Shown here one piece after another: positions 46,563 through 55,652 of a stretch of 64,000 nt of DNA. Origin of the DNA: Vibrio sp. HA2012 (GTDB lineage Bacteria > Pseudomonadota > Gammaproteobacteria > Enterobacterales > Vibrionaceae). The stretch covers positions 124,001 through 188,000 of the forward strand of contig NZ_PFXK01000007.1 in NCBI RefSeq assembly GCF_002812955.1. The letters run 5' to 3'. Position numbers and translations under genes: made by a program. The notes under the pieces are model-generated. The model searched no databases and was not told the origin of the DNA. It was given only the letters and a program-made list of their open reading frames with translations. The number at the start of each line of letters is the position of its first letter. Positions within the stretch are counted from its first letter, which is position 1.

Positions 46563-47180
46563 ATGAAAACCCCGGAAAAAATTCTGCATAAACTCAAGCG
46601 CGAAGGCTCGATTACAGCCAAAAAGCTGGCCGGGGATCTGGGCATGACAACTATGGGAGCCCGTCAGCATCTTCAGGCACTGGAAGATGACGGTATGATC
46701 GAATCTTTTGATGTCAGGGTTAAGGTTGGCCGTCCGAACCGCAACTGGTCACTGACGGAAAAAGGCCATGCCTATTTTTCTGACCGGCACGATGACCTCA
46801 GTGTTCAGGTTATCGAAGCGGTTGAAACACTTTTTGGTACGGAAGGCATCCATAAGGTTGCGCAGGAGCGGGAAAATAAAACGTTTCATCGCTATCAGGC
46901 TCAGTTAACCAAAAAGACGACCCTGCAACAGAAACTGGAATGCCTGACCCAATTGCGCGAGCAAGAAGGCTATATGGCTGAACTGCACCAGAGCGAAACC
47001 GGTTTTACACTGATCGAAAACCACTGCCCTATCTGTAAAGCAGCCGAACGCTGTCCCTCTTTCTGCCAATCCGAACTGAATGTCTTTCAGCGGCTTCTGG
47101 GCGATAGCTGCCATATCGAACGCTCAGAACATATCATCAACAGCGAACGCCGCTGTGTCTATCTGATCACGGAGAAATAA
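46563..47180 (+). CDS. SufR-like iron-sulphur winged-helix regulator
   Basis: A 205-residue regulator. The N-terminal helix-turn-helix (about 1-70: GSITAKKLAGDLGMTTMGARQHL, then a wing with GRPNRNWSLTEKG) is of the ArsR/DeoR kind. The C-terminal part has six cysteines in HCPICKAAERCPSFC...SC...RRC. Four of them fit a C-x12-C-x14-C-x14-C spacing, close to the C-x12-C-x13-C-x14-C iron-sulphur ligand set of cyanobacterial SufR. It probably senses iron-sulphur status or oxygen. No suf genes are adjacent, so targets are unknown. The ATG at 46554 is an alternative start; neither has a good ribosome-binding site. Confidence 0.78.
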   Translation: MKTPEKILHKLKREGSITAKKLAGDLGMTTMGARQHLQALEDDGMIESFDVRVKVGRPNRNWSLTEKGHAYFSDRHDDLSVQVIEAVETLFGTEGIHKVAQERENKTFHRYQAQLTKKTTLQQKLECLTQLREQEGYMAELHQSETGFTLIENHCPICKAAERCPSFCQSELNVFQRLLGDSCHIERSEHIINSERRCVYLITEK

Positions 47181-47410
47181 CCTTTTTAGGGTAATGGTCT
47201 TCTTAAAAAGTCGCTAATCTTAAAAAGGTGACAGTCCTCCCCCCAGCCATACGGCATACTGGTCTCTGTGTCTGCTTTTTATACCGTTATTGACTACAAT
47301 TACAATAGTGGACATTGTCTTCTCTTGTCCCGGCGGCCAGTGTACTGGTCAGGGATCCGCATCCAGCTCACACTGAGTCGTAGCGAGTTAAAAAATAATG
47401 AGGGGGTATT

Positions 47411-47737
47411 ATGGATTTTCCTCTGCATGAACAAATTCTGCCGTCTTTCGATGAACTGAAAGAACTGGCAGAAAATAACCCACAGGCCTTCGATGAGCTG
47501 AAAAAGGAATTATGCGAAGAGGCCATCACCTACGCAACGGAAGGGATGCGTCCCCGTTTACGTGCCCAGCAGACCCATATTGATCGCATTATCAGCCGCT
47601 GTAAAAATCCGCATCAGACCAATGTTATCCTGATGCGGGAACTGAGTGTTCAGGTCGGAAAATTTCAGTCAGTACTGGAAGGGGATATTGAAGATTTCAC
47701 TCCGGCAGAAGTGCTCCCGTTCACCCGTCCCCACTGA
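47411..47737 (+). CDS. DUF3135-family protein
   Basis: A 108-residue, largely helical soluble protein that I place in DUF3135 from its LPSFDELKELAENNPQAFDELKKELCEEAI start and RPRLRAQQTHIDRI block. No function is established. The ATG has a very strong GAGGGGG ribosome-binding site. The 230-bp gap before it has a repeated CTTAAAAAG and a TTGACT element near 47290 that could be a -35 box. It converges with the DUF805 gene. Confidence 0.78.
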   Translation: MDFPLHEQILPSFDELKELAENNPQAFDELKKELCEEAITYATEGMRPRLRAQQTHIDRIISRCKNPHQTNVILMRELSVQVGKFQSVLEGDIEDFTPAEVLPFTRPH

Positions 47738-47744
47738 ACCAGAA

Positions 47745-48170
47745 TCAAATCTGCGGTCGCCCATAGCGGTTTTCCGCAGTATCCCCTTTCAGGAAACCAC
47801 ACTCCAGCAGAATCCAGCCACCACATACCAGTGCCAGTAAGGAAATGATCGTTTCGACAGTTGTTGGCTGGTGCTGCGCTATCGTCCCTCCTACAGGAAC
47901 CGTAAAACGGCCTAAAATCACCGGAATATTCAACAGCAAAAATCGGTTTGATTTGTTTCTGTCATGCCAGCGCTTAGCGGTAATCGCCAGATCCGGAAGA
48001 ACCATCAGCAACAGGCAAGCAGGTAATATTACACCGATACCAGCCGGGTAAAATTTCCGGAGCAACGTAGCCACCAGCATAATGGCCAGATAGTAAAAAG
48101 CGTTCCAAATCCAGAAAGTGCGACGGTTAACCCGCCCCTGAAAGGAGAATAGCAGTTCTTTTATCGACAT
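47745..48170 (-). CDS. DUF805-family inner membrane protein
   Basis: A 141-residue membrane protein with three or four hydrophobic segments. The start block FSFQGRVNRRTFWIWNAFYYL (about residues 7-27) and the AKRWHDRNKSN block (about 75-85) identify DUF805. I prefer the ATG at 48170, behind an AAGGTAAC site, over the frame start at 48203. The role of the family is unknown. It is divergent from tpiA. Confidence 0.88.
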   Translation of the reverse strand: MSIKELLFSFQGRVNRRTFWIWNAFYYLAIMLVATLLRKFYPAGIGVILPACLLLMVLPDLAITAKRWHDRNKSNRFLLLNIPVILGRFTVPVGGTIAQHQPTTVETIISLLALVCGGWILLECGFLKGDTAENRYGRPQI

Positions 48171-48419
48171 CTCTGTTACCTTAATCAGCGAAAATGCAGA
48201 CATAAAAATACCTTAACCATAGCAAAAGCAAAAAGATAAGCCGCCGTTTTGCCTGATAGATCACTTAGGACAGCCACAAAATGAATTTACGATGCACCGG
48301 AAGGCCAAAAAGATCAGCGAAAGACATGATTACTGTCATGATCTGTGGTTATTAATCTGTTATATTCTTTCGCAATCGAGATTATTTTTTACATTCATTA
48401 CTTTTTTGGAGATATCCCT

Positions 48420-49190
48420 ATGCGTCAACCTGTTGTTATGGGTAACTGGAAACTGAACGGCAGCAAAACTATGGTTACAGAGCTGCTAAATGGACTTAAC
48501 GCTGAGCTGGAAGGTGTTTCCGGCGTTGACGTGGCTATTGCTCCACCAGCACTTTACATCGACCTTGCAGAGCGTCTGATCAAAGAAGGCGGCAACAAGA
48601 TCATCCTTGGTGCTCAGAATACTGACGTAAACAACTCTGGCGCTTTCACTGGCGATATGTCTCCAGAGATGCTGAAAGATTTCGGTGCGACTCACATCAT
48701 CATCGGCCATTCTGAGCGTCGTGACTACCACAACGAATCTGATGAGTTCGTTGCTAAGAAATTTGCGTTCCTGAAAGAGAACGGCCTGAAGCCAGTTTTC
48801 TGCATTGGTGAAACTGAAGCTCAGAACGAAGCAGGTGAAACTGAAGCCGTATGTGCTCGCCAAATCAATGCTGTTATCGATGCTTACGGTGTTGAAGCGC
48901 TTAACGGTGCAATCATCGCATACGAACCAATCTGGGCTATCGGTACAGGTAAAGCAGCAACAGCTGAAGATGCACAACGCATTCACGCTTCTATCCGTGC
49001 TCTTATCGCAGCAAAAGACGCAGCAGTAGCAGAACAAGTGATCATCCAGTACGGCGGTTCGGTTAAACCCGAGAACGCAGAAGCTTACTTCTCACAACCA
49101 GATATCGATGGCGCTCTTGTTGGCGGTGCTTCTCTGGATGCGAAAAGCTTTGCCGCTATCGCTAAAGCAGCTGCAAAAGCAAAAGCTTAA
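48420..49190 (+). CDS. tpiA: Triosephosphate isomerase
   Basis: A 256-residue glycolytic TIM barrel that interconverts dihydroxyacetone phosphate and glyceraldehyde-3-phosphate. The lysine in GNWKLNGS (about 8-15), histidine in [14 protein letters not shown] (about 95-108) and glutamate in [13 protein letters not shown] (about 167-179) form the active site. The start at 48420 has a TTGGAGAT ribosome-binding site; the open frame upstream is not part of the gene. Codon choice is visibly more biased than in its neighbours, as expected for a highly expressed gene. Confidence 0.99.
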   Translation: MRQPVVMGNWKLNGSKTMVTELLNGLNAELEGVSGVDVAIAPPALYIDLAERLIKEGGNKIILGAQNTDVNNSGAFTGDMSPEMLKDFGATHIIIGHSERRDYHNESDEFVAKKFAFLKENGLKPVFCIGETEAQNEAGETEAVCARQINAVIDAYGVEALNGAIIAYEPIWAIGTGKAATAEDAQRIHASIRALIAAKDAAVAEQVIIQYGGSVKPENAEAYFSQPDIDGALVGGASLDAKSFAAIAKAAAKAKA

Positions 49191-49224
49191 TTGCTTATCT
49201 GAACCGAAGGTTCTGAATATTCTG

Positions 49225-49256
49225 AAAGGTCAGCGCAAGCTGGCCTTTTTGTTATC
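49225..49256 (+). terminator. Terminator of tpiA
   Basis: AAAGGTCAGC / GCTGGCCTTT stem closed by a GCAA tetraloop (49235-49238) and followed by T residues. Confidence 0.85.
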
Positions 49257-49320
49257 AGAAAAGTGTGGTCATAAAGATGTCCTTTTATATCAACCGATTT
49301 CCGGACGGGAGACTCTATAC

Positions 49321-49348
49321 AAAAAAGCCGCTGATTTCTCAGCGGCCT
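49321..49348 (-). terminator. Terminator of pfkA
   Basis: On the minus strand GGCCGCTGA, a GAAA loop, TCAGCGGC and six T residues (forward A run 49321-49326), 28 bp after the pfkA stop. Confidence 0.85.
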
Positions 49349-49375
49349 TTATTTCGATTCAAATCGGAAAAAAAC

Positions 49376-50338
49376 TTAGAACAGTTCTTTTGCTACCTTG
49401 TACAGGTCTTCACGTACTGGGCGCTTCATGTTTTCGATAGCATCGATAATGTCATGATGTACTAGTTGTTCTTTCTGAATACCTACACAACGACCACCGA
49501 AACCTTCCTGTAGCAGGTGAACAGCATAGTTACCCATACGGGAAGCCAATACACGGTCAAATGCTGTCGGACGACCACCACGCTGAATATGGCCAAGAAC
49601 CGTTGCACGAGTCTCACGACCAGTCTCTGCTTCGATTTCTTTTGCCAGTTCATTAGCATCCATCATCAGCTCAGTCAGAGCAATAATGGCGTGTTTTTTA
49701 CCCTTAGCCAGACCTTCTTTCAGGTTATTGATCAGGTCTTCTTTGCTCCACTCCTGCTCCGGAGTGATGATGTACTCACACCCCCCCGCAATGGATGACA
49801 TCAGAGTCAGATCACCACAGTGACGACCCATAATCTCAACAATAGAAATACGCTGGTGGGAAGAAGAAGTATCACGCAGACGGTCAATCGCATCAATAAC
49901 CGTATTCAGAGCGGTCAGATAACCGATAGTATAATCGGTGCCAGCAATATCATTATCGATAGTGCCTGGCAGACCGATACACGGATAACCCATTTCAGTC
50001 AGCTTTTTCGCACCCATATAGGAGCCGTCACCACCGATCACGACCAGAGCTTCGATACCGTGTTTATTCAGATTCTCAATCGCTTTTTCACGAACAGCGA
50101 CTTCCTTAAACTCAGGAAAACGGGCAGAACCCAGGAAAGTCCCCCCCCGGTTGATCACATCAGAAACGCTTGAACGGTCAAGCTGTACGATACGATCTTC
50201 GTACAAACCCTGGTAACCGTCATACACGCCGTACACTTCCATGCCTTCAGAAAGTGCCGTACGAACTACGCCACGAATTGCAGCGTTCATGCCAGGTGCG
50301 TCACCACCACTGGTCAGGATACCGATCTTTTTAATCAT
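49376..50338 (-). CDS. pfkA: ATP-dependent 6-phosphofructokinase
   Basis: A 320-residue glycolytic kinase. Substrate motifs are [18 protein letters not shown] (about 6-23), the [12 protein letters not shown] site (about 102-110) and LPGTIDNDI (about 123-131) with the catalytic aspartate. The ATG at 50338 follows a GAGGGT site; an in-frame GTG at 50344 is less likely. It is preceded by a 286-bp non-coding region with a structured leader. It converges with tpiA. Confidence 0.98.
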   Translation of the reverse strand: MIKKIGILTSGGDAPGMNAAIRGVVRTALSEGMEVYGVYDGYQGLYEDRIVQLDRSSVSDVINRGGTFLGSARFPEFKEVAVREKAIENLNKHGIEALVVIGGDGSYMGAKKLTEMGYPCIGLPGTIDNDIAGTDYTIGYLTALNTVIDAIDRLRDTSSSHQRISIVEIMGRHCGDLTLMSSIAGGCEYIITPEQEWSKEDLINNLKEGLAKGKKHAIIALTELMMDANELAKEIEAETGRETRATVLGHIQRGGRPTAFDRVLASRMGNYAVHLLQEGFGGRCVGIQKEQLVHHDIIDAIENMKRPVREDLYKVAKELF

Positions 50339-50624
50339 GCTCACCCTCGATTTTTTGGGAATTTCAATTACAAATTCTAACTGCCGTAGTTGGCAAAATC
50401 ATTAACGCGACACACTGGTTTCGGGTCTGGACATCCCCCAGTCCCGGCTGTCAGTAGACCTCATCGGGTCTTTTTCCAGTGCGGCGCTGAAATTTTTTTT
50501 CTTTTGAAAGAGTATTACAATTTTACAGCAGAGCTAAGTTGATTCATATCAGACTCATGCTCGTTTGCTTTATATCTGTATAATAGCCCATCAATTTATC
50601 TGTCGCTTTATAGCATAAGAATGC
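50339..50624 (-). promoter_or_regulatory. Upstream region of pfkA with a structured leader
   Basis: The 286-bp gap holds no supported gene. On the minus strand a TATTATA -10-like element lies near forward 50575-50585. A leader of over 200 nucleotides would contain GC-rich hairpins around 50415-50480, where CACTGG (forward 50413-50418) and CCAGTG (50476-50481) can close a multi-branched fold. No known riboswitch was recognised. Confidence 0.4.
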
Positions 50625-51530
50625 TTACCAACCCATCTCTTTTTGTGGTTTCTCAACCTTATTTGCAACAGTGTAGGGATCCTGATGGATGAGGATATCC
50701 GCTTCAGGAAAAGCGTCCAGCAGCCTTTCCTCAACCAGGTCTGAAATCCGGTGAGCGTCCAAGAGGGGCATATGATCGTCCAGTTCCAGATGCAACTGAA
50801 TAAATCGGGTTGGCCCGGACATACGGGTCCGTAGCTGATGGATACCCAATACTTCTTTCATCGAATGACAAATCTTCCGGATCTGCTCCAGCTCTTCTTC
50901 CGGTAACTGCCGGTCAAGCAGTGATTGTATCGCCTCTCGCACCATCTTAAAGGCGTTGTACAGAATAAACACACCAATACCGATAGCAAAAATGGCGTCA
51001 GCTTGTTTAAAACCAAACGTCGATAACCCCAGTGCAACCATAATCGCCACGTTCATATACAGATCCGTCTGATAATGCAGAGAGTCTGCGGCAATCGCCT
51101 GACTACCGGTTTTGCGCACCACGTAACGCTGAAAAAGCACCAGAGCAAAGGTCACTACAAAGGCAAATAAGCTCACGTATACACCGTACTCCGGAGAAGT
51201 CAGCTCATGGGGTCTGAAATACCGATCAACGCCGTTAAGGATCAAAAAACAGGCAGATCCGGAAATAAACATAGTCTGAGCCAGAGCAGCGAGTGATTCG
51301 GCTTTTCCATGCCCAAAAGTATGTTCCTTATCCGCCGGTTGCAGAGCGTATTTTACCACCACCAGATTCACCAGAGATGCAGCAATATCCAGCATAGAAT
51401 CGATCAAAGAAGCCAGCAGACTGACCGAACCGGTCACCCACCAGACACTGACCTTAACGATTAACAATAAGGTTGCAAGTCCCGTCGCAAGCCATGCGGC
51501 CAGTGACACTAAACGTGCGTAATCTTTCAT
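50625..51530 (-). CDS. fieF: Cation efflux pump FieF (CDF family)
   Basis: A 301-residue cation diffusion facilitator with six transmembrane segments and a C-terminal cytoplasmic domain. The paired metal-site motifs are visible: LIDSMLDIAASLVNL (about 42-56, two aspartates) and DSLHYQTDLYMN (about 147-158, histidine and aspartate). FieF exports zinc, iron and related divalent ions in exchange for protons. In several relatives the gene also lies next to cpxP and the cpxRA pair. Confidence 0.95.
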   Translation of the reverse strand: MKDYARLVSLAAWLATGLATLLLIVKVSVWWVTGSVSLLASLIDSMLDIAASLVNLVVVKYALQPADKEHTFGHGKAESLAALAQTMFISGSACFLILNGVDRYFRPHELTSPEYGVYVSLFAFVVTFALVLFQRYVVRKTGSQAIAADSLHYQTDLYMNVAIMVALGLSTFGFKQADAIFAIGIGVFILYNAFKMVREAIQSLLDRQLPEEELEQIRKICHSMKEVLGIHQLRTRMSGPTRFIQLHLELDDHMPLLDAHRISDLVEERLLDAFPEADILIHQDPYTVANKVEKPQKEMGW

Positions 51531-51570
51531 AAATCCCGTCTGAATCCGTACAGTTTACCGACGATTATAC

Positions 51571-51598
51571 AAAAAAAGCAGCCCGAAAGCTGCTTTTG
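51571..51598 (-). terminator. Terminator of cpxP
   Basis: AAAAGCAGC / GCTGCTTTT stem (51574-51582 and 51589-51597) with a CCGAAA loop; on the minus strand it is followed by seven T residues. Confidence 0.85.
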
Positions 51599-51622
51599 AT
51601 TCATTCAGAAATGCATACCCTG

Positions 51623-52162
51623 TTACCAGTGTTTACCGCCTTTTCCGCCACGGCCTCCAGGCCCCATATCGGCAGCACACTGCTGCATATGCTCAGCCTG
51701 CAGTGTCAGAAGTTTCTCTTTCTGGGCATCAGTCAGAATACTCAACATAGCATGCTGCTGTTTCAGCATTTTTACCTGCTGTTCGGCACGCTGAGCAGCC
51801 ATCTGCTCGCCCATTGCTTTTGCCAGCTTCATCGCTTTCGTTTCATCAAAATCCGCAGATAGCATCAGTTCCTGCATCGCTTTCTGATGTTCGGCTCTGA
51901 ATTCCTGACGGTCTTCACGGCGGGCATCACGGTTAGCCTGCATATCTTTGCGCTGCGTGGTGCGCAAATCACGTAACTGTCCCAGCTGCTCATTAGTCAA
52001 ATCCAGATCATCAAGCAGGCGCGGACCAAATGAAACACCACAATAATCACCAGGACCACCCATAGCGCCACCACCAGGTCCGCCAAAAGCATAAGCACTA
52101 GCGGTACTTAAAGCGATAGGAAGAACAGCAACGGCTAACACCAGTTTTTTCACAGATTTCAT
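51623..52162 (-). CDS. cpxP: Periplasmic CpxP/Spy-family stress protein
   Basis: A 179-residue exported protein with a signal peptide (MKSVKKLVLAVAVLPIAL..., cleavage probably after SAYA near residue 24). Two LTxxQ repeats are present, LTNEQLGQLRDLR and LTDAQKEKLLTLQ, within long charged helices as in CpxP and Spy. It has glycine-rich stretches at both ends of the mature protein and two cysteines (DYCGVS, MQQCAAD). CpxP inhibits CpxA and escorts misfolded proteins to degradation. The start is set at 52162; the open frame further upstream is not supported. It is divergent from cpxRA with CpxR boxes between. Confidence 0.9.
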   Translation of the reverse strand: MKSVKKLVLAVAVLPIALSTASAYAFGGPGGGAMGGPGDYCGVSFGPRLLDDLDLTNEQLGQLRDLRTTQRKDMQANRDARREDRQEFRAEHQKAMQELMLSADFDETKAMKLAKAMGEQMAAQRAEQQVKMLKQQHAMLSILTDAQKEKLLTLQAEHMQQCAADMGPGGRGGKGGKHW

Positions 52163-52237
52163 AACAAATTCCCTACTTACACGTTGATTGGAGTAAGCTG
52201 TCTTCACAGCCGTTGAGGATAGAATAGAACCCGGCAG

Positions 52238-52273
52238 GTAAAGCAACGTAAGCCAAGCGTAAAAATGTGTAAA
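52238..52273. promoter_or_regulatory. Two CpxR boxes between cpxP and cpxR
   Basis: Box 1 GTAAA-GCAAC-GTAAG (52238-52252) and box 2 GTAAA-AATGT-GTAAA (52259-52273). Box 2 is a perfect match to the GTAAA-N5-GTAAA consensus. The boxes repeat every 21 bp, two helical turns, so two CpxR dimers would lie on the same DNA face. Confidence 0.85.
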
Positions 52274-52363
52274 GAGCAAAACTGTGAAGCATTTTATCAG
52301 TAAGATCACACATACTTGATAACGGTTTATTTTTCTTTCCGCCCCGGATAAAAGGCACATGAT

Positions 52364-53050
52364 ATGGCAAATATACTGCTGGTCGATGATGATACAGAGC
52401 TGACTGGTCTGCTAAAAGATATCTTAAGTTTTGAAGGTTTTACCGTCACCGAAGCAAATACTGGAGAAGAAGGTCTGTTGGCTCTAACCGGAGACATTGA
52501 TCTAATCCTGCTGGATGTGATGATGCCGAAAATGAACGGTATGGAAATGCTGAAAAAACTGCGGGAAGACTGGGAAACCCCCGTACTGATGCTGACGGCA
52601 AAAGGGGAGGAAATTGACCGGGTTATCGGACTGGAGCTGGGTGCAGACGATTATCTGCCCAAGCCGTTCAGTGACCGGGAATTGCTGGCCCGGATCCGGG
52701 CTATTTTGCGCCGAACCAGTAATGGCAACAGCAGTAAAAACGGGGATCACCTGCGTTATATGGATATTCAGGTTTATCCGGGAAAACAGGAAGCCTACTG
52801 CGGGAATTCTCTACTGGATCTGACTACCACAGAATTTGCTCTTTTGGCACATTTTGTACAGCACCCCGGAGAAAACATAAGTAAAGAGAATCTCAGTCTA
52901 GACGTATTAGGGAAACGGCTGGCTCCCTTTGACCGCGCCATCGATATGCATGTTTCCAACCTGCGTAAAAAACTGCCGGAACGGACAGACGGCAAGCCAC
53001 GCATTAAAACGCTCCGGGGACGGGGCTACCTGCTGGTTGAGGAACAATAA
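52364..53050 (+). CDS. cpxR: Response regulator CpxR
   Basis: A 228-residue OmpR-type regulator. The receiver domain (about 1-115) has the acidic pair near residues 8-9, the phosphoacceptor aspartate in LILLDVMMP (about 47-55) and the conserved lysine in LPKPFSDRE. The C-terminal winged helix (about 130-226) ends in RGRGYLLVEEQ. It controls envelope stress genes, including cpxP. Its stop codon is immediately followed by the cpxA ATG. Confidence 0.97.
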   Translation: MANILLVDDDTELTGLLKDILSFEGFTVTEANTGEEGLLALTGDIDLILLDVMMPKMNGMEMLKKLREDWETPVLMLTAKGEEIDRVIGLELGADDYLPKPFSDRELLARIRAILRRTSNGNSSKNGDHLRYMDIQVYPGKQEAYCGNSLLDLTTTEFALLAHFVQHPGENISKENLSLDVLGKRLAPFDRAIDMHVSNLRKKLPERTDGKPRIKTLRGRGYLLVEEQ

Positions 53051-54460
53051 ATGCGTCTGCCGAAAATCTCGAATCTGTATGGTCGTATTTTTGCGATTTT
53101 CTGGTTAACCATGCTGCTGATCTTACTGGCAGCATTATCTGTTTCCAACTTTGATCCCAGAGAAACCCATACGATTGATCGTCCGCGTATGGAAGATCTG
53201 TATCGGCTGGCAGAGTTCACAGAGAAACGCTTTGCCGACTACCCGTCAATCACTCAAGTTCTGGAAGAAATCGACCGCTGGCAACAAGGACGAGGCAGGA
53301 ACGATGACCGGCCTCAACTCTATTTTACCGACCAGAACGGTAATCTTCTGGGAGAAAGTATGCTTCGCGGTAAACACAAAGCCATCCAGAACTTTATCAC
53401 TCTGGTTGATGATACCAGCCACCCGAAACAGAAACTGTACGGCCAGTTAATGGTAGCGGGCCCCATTCCTCTGACGCTCGCCCAGCAGCCCGTCTATCTG
53501 TATATCGCTCATAAATGGCATCAGCCGCCTCCACTGTTGTTGCTGGTACTGGACCGGCCATTCCTGCTGTTGCTTATTGTCATGCTGATCAGTACGCCCC
53601 TGCTGCTCTGGCTGGCATGGGCTCTCAGTTTGCCCGCCCGGCGTCTGGAGCGAGCGGCATGCAGAGTCGCCAAAGGGGAGTTTGTGGAAGATCCCAGTCT
53701 GGAAAAAGGCAGCTCAGAATTTCGAGAGGCGGGAACCGCATTTAACCAGATGGTTATGGCCGTCAATCAGATGATTTCCGGACAGCAGCGTCTGCTGTCG
53801 GATATTTCTCATGAATTGCGATCACCGCTGACCCGCCTGAGAATGGCCAATGCACTGGCAACCCGTAAACAAGGTGAAAGTGCAGAACTGAGCCGCATTG
53901 ATACCGAAGCAGAAAGACTGGAAAAGATGATCAGCGAACTGCTGGAACTGTCCAGAATGCAGATCAACAGCCACCACGTAAGGGAAGTGATGACAGCACG
54001 GGAGCTCTGGGAAGATATCGTCGAAGATGCGCGTTTTGAAGCAGAACAGGTGCACAAACAGCTGACAAATTCAGCCTTTCCCGACTGCCTGCTGAGCGGT
54101 AATCCAAGCCTGCTGATGAGTGCCGTGGAAAATATCATCCGCAATGCCATTCATTACAGCCACAGCCGGATTAATATTACCTTTGGCCTGCATGGTCAGG
54201 AATTGCTGATTTGTGTCGAAGATGATGGTGACGGAGTTCCGGACGCTGAGCTGGAAGATATCTTCCGCCCTTTTTACCGGGTTTCTGCGGCCAGAGACCG
54301 GCATTCCGGGGGGGCGGGACTGGGACTGGCGATCACCGAAAGTGCTGTCCGTCAGCACAGCGGTACAATAAAAGCGTCCCGAAGTCCGTTAGGCGGCCTA
54401 CAGGTTCAGATCACACTGCCCCGGCAAAACCAAGCTGACGCCAGGCCTCAAAAGCAATAA
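53051..54460 (+). CDS. cpxA: Envelope stress sensor histidine kinase CpxA
   Basis: A 469-residue sensor kinase: first transmembrane segment about 12-33, a periplasmic domain to about 168, a second segment about 170-192, a HAMP linker, the phosphoacceptor histidine in [19 protein letters not shown] (about 246-264) and an HATPase domain with N, G1 and G2 boxes ([27 protein letters not shown]). It senses misfolded envelope proteins and phosphorylates CpxR. The last 50 bp overlap the convergent trmL gene. Confidence 0.97.
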   Translation: MRLPKISNLYGRIFAIFWLTMLLILLAALSVSNFDPRETHTIDRPRMEDLYRLAEFTEKRFADYPSITQVLEEIDRWQQGRGRNDDRPQLYFTDQNGNLLGESMLRGKHKAIQNFITLVDDTSHPKQKLYGQLMVAGPIPLTLAQQPVYLYIAHKWHQPPPLLLLVLDRPFLLLLIVMLISTPLLLWLAWALSLPARRLERAACRVAKGEFVEDPSLEKGSSEFREAGTAFNQMVMAVNQMISGQQRLLSDISHELRSPLTRLRMANALATRKQGESAELSRIDTEAERLEKMISELLELSRMQINSHHVREVMTARELWEDIVEDARFEAEQVHKQLTNSAFPDCLLSGNPSLLMSAVENIIRNAIHYSHSRINITFGLHGQELLICVEDDGDGVPDAELEDIFRPFYRVSAARDRHSGGAGLGLAITESAVRQHSGTIKASRSPLGGLQVQITLPRQNQADARPQKQ

Positions 54461-54890
54461 TGGCGACGGCATTGGATAGATTAAGACTGCGGCTGTCCGG
54501 CACCATAGGGATTCGGATCCTCTGTTCCATCGGCAGACTTTCGATAAACTCAGCCGGAAGCCCCCGGGTTTCCGGCCCGAACATCAGCACATCACCGTTC
54601 CGGAACCGGGCGTTCACATGATGTCCGGTGGTTTTTGTCGTACAGGCAAAAATACGAAATTCACCACCTCGCTCATGCTGCAGATACTGCATAAACGCAT
54701 CCAGACTCCGGTGACGGTGCACGCGAGCCATATCATGATAATCCAGGCCGGCTCTTCTGACCTTTTTTTCTTCCAGATCAAATCCCAGTGGTTCAATCAG
54801 ATGCAAATTTGCACCACAGTTCGCACACAGACGGATAATATTACCGGTATTGGGCGCAATTTCCGGTTCAAACAAGGCGATATCAAGCAT
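54411..54890 (-). CDS. trmL: tRNA (cytidine/uridine-34 2'-O) methyltransferase TrmL
   Basis: A 159-residue SPOUT methyltransferase that methylates the ribose of the wobble nucleotide in two leucine tRNAs. The start [20 protein letters not shown] matches E. coli TrmL, so I use the ATG at 54890 instead of the TTG at 54905. Knot motifs [10 protein letters not shown] (about 96-105) and [18 protein letters not shown] (about 118-135) are clear. Its 3' end overlaps cpxA by 50 bp tail to tail. Confidence 0.96.
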   Translation of the reverse strand: MLDIALFEPEIAPNTGNIIRLCANCGANLHLIEPLGFDLEEKKVRRAGLDYHDMARVHRHRSLDAFMQYLQHERGGEFRIFACTTKTTGHHVNARFRNGDVLMFGPETRGLPAEFIESLPMEQRIRIPMVPDSRSLNLSNAVAIIAFEAWRQLGFAGAV

Positions 54891-54983
54891 AAGTACAGGT
54901 AACAAGAAACAACAATGGCGAGAGTATACAAGATACCCCCGCCAATGGTGAAAAGATGTTTTATCATCCGTCCTCAGCGGACA

Positions 54984-55499
54984 TTAGTTCAGCTTATTAT
55001 TTTTATCCTCATCCTTACGCTCGAACTCGCCTTCAAAAGTATTCCCTTCTCCGGAAGAAAAAGGATTATTCCGCGATGAATCCTGAGAAGAATGCGACTG
55101 AGAGCCAAACCCGCCTTGTGCATGAAAACCATTCCCCATGGTTTGCACGACAACTTTACTCATCAGATAACGGGCAAGCATCGCTCTCGGAGCCGGTAAC
55201 AATACAATCATACCCATGGCATCAGTCATAAACCCCGGGGTAAGCAGTAACACACCGGATACCGCCAACATAACGCCTTCTAAAATCTGCTGAGCCGGCA
55301 TCTCTCCATGGCGCAGACGATTCTGCACTGAAAGCAGGGTCTGGATCCCCTGACTTCTGACCAGAGATGCTCCGACAAAGGCCGTTAACAGTACCAGTCC
55401 TATCGTTGGCCACAAACCAAGCATATCGCCAACCTGAATAAACAGCCCAATCTCAATCACAGGCACACAGATAAACAAAATCAGTAAAATCGGAAACAC
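54984..55499 (-). CDS. fxsA: FxsA-family membrane protein
   Basis: A 171-residue membrane protein with about three or four hydrophobic segments; E. coli FxsA is known to relieve F exclusion of phage T7. I choose a GTG start at 55499 (product begins FPILLILFICVPVIEIGLF) because an AGGAGG ribosome-binding site lies just upstream and the family begins there. The C-terminal 45 residues are polar, rich in glycine, serine and glutamine. It is divergent from dsbD across 153 bp. Confidence 0.88.
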   Translation of the reverse strand: MFPILLILFICVPVIEIGLFIQVGDMLGLWPTIGLVLLTAFVGASLVRSQGIQTLLSVQNRLRHGEMPAQQILEGVMLAVSGVLLLTPGFMTDAMGMIVLLPAPRAMLARYLMSKVVVQTMGNGFHAQGGFGSQSHSSQDSSRNNPFSSGEGNTFEGEFERKDEDKNNKLN

Positions 55500-55652
55500 G
55501 CATCCTCCTTTGTTGTTTTCCCAGTGTACGTGTAATCCCGGATTTGTTAAATCCGCTTTGGTGTAAATTTGTGTCAACGCACGCCATTTACGCTATGCTA
55601 AAGCCTGTTTCTCATTCAGGCTGAACTCTCTGTTCCGGGTAAAATTTAAACT

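Noticed and set aside
50440-50480. Small RNA on the plus strand ended by AGACC-TCATC-GGTCT plus T residues
   Set aside because: The stem is only about five base pairs and no promoter for such a transcript is visible outside pfkA. Kept only as an alternative in the pfkA leader finding.
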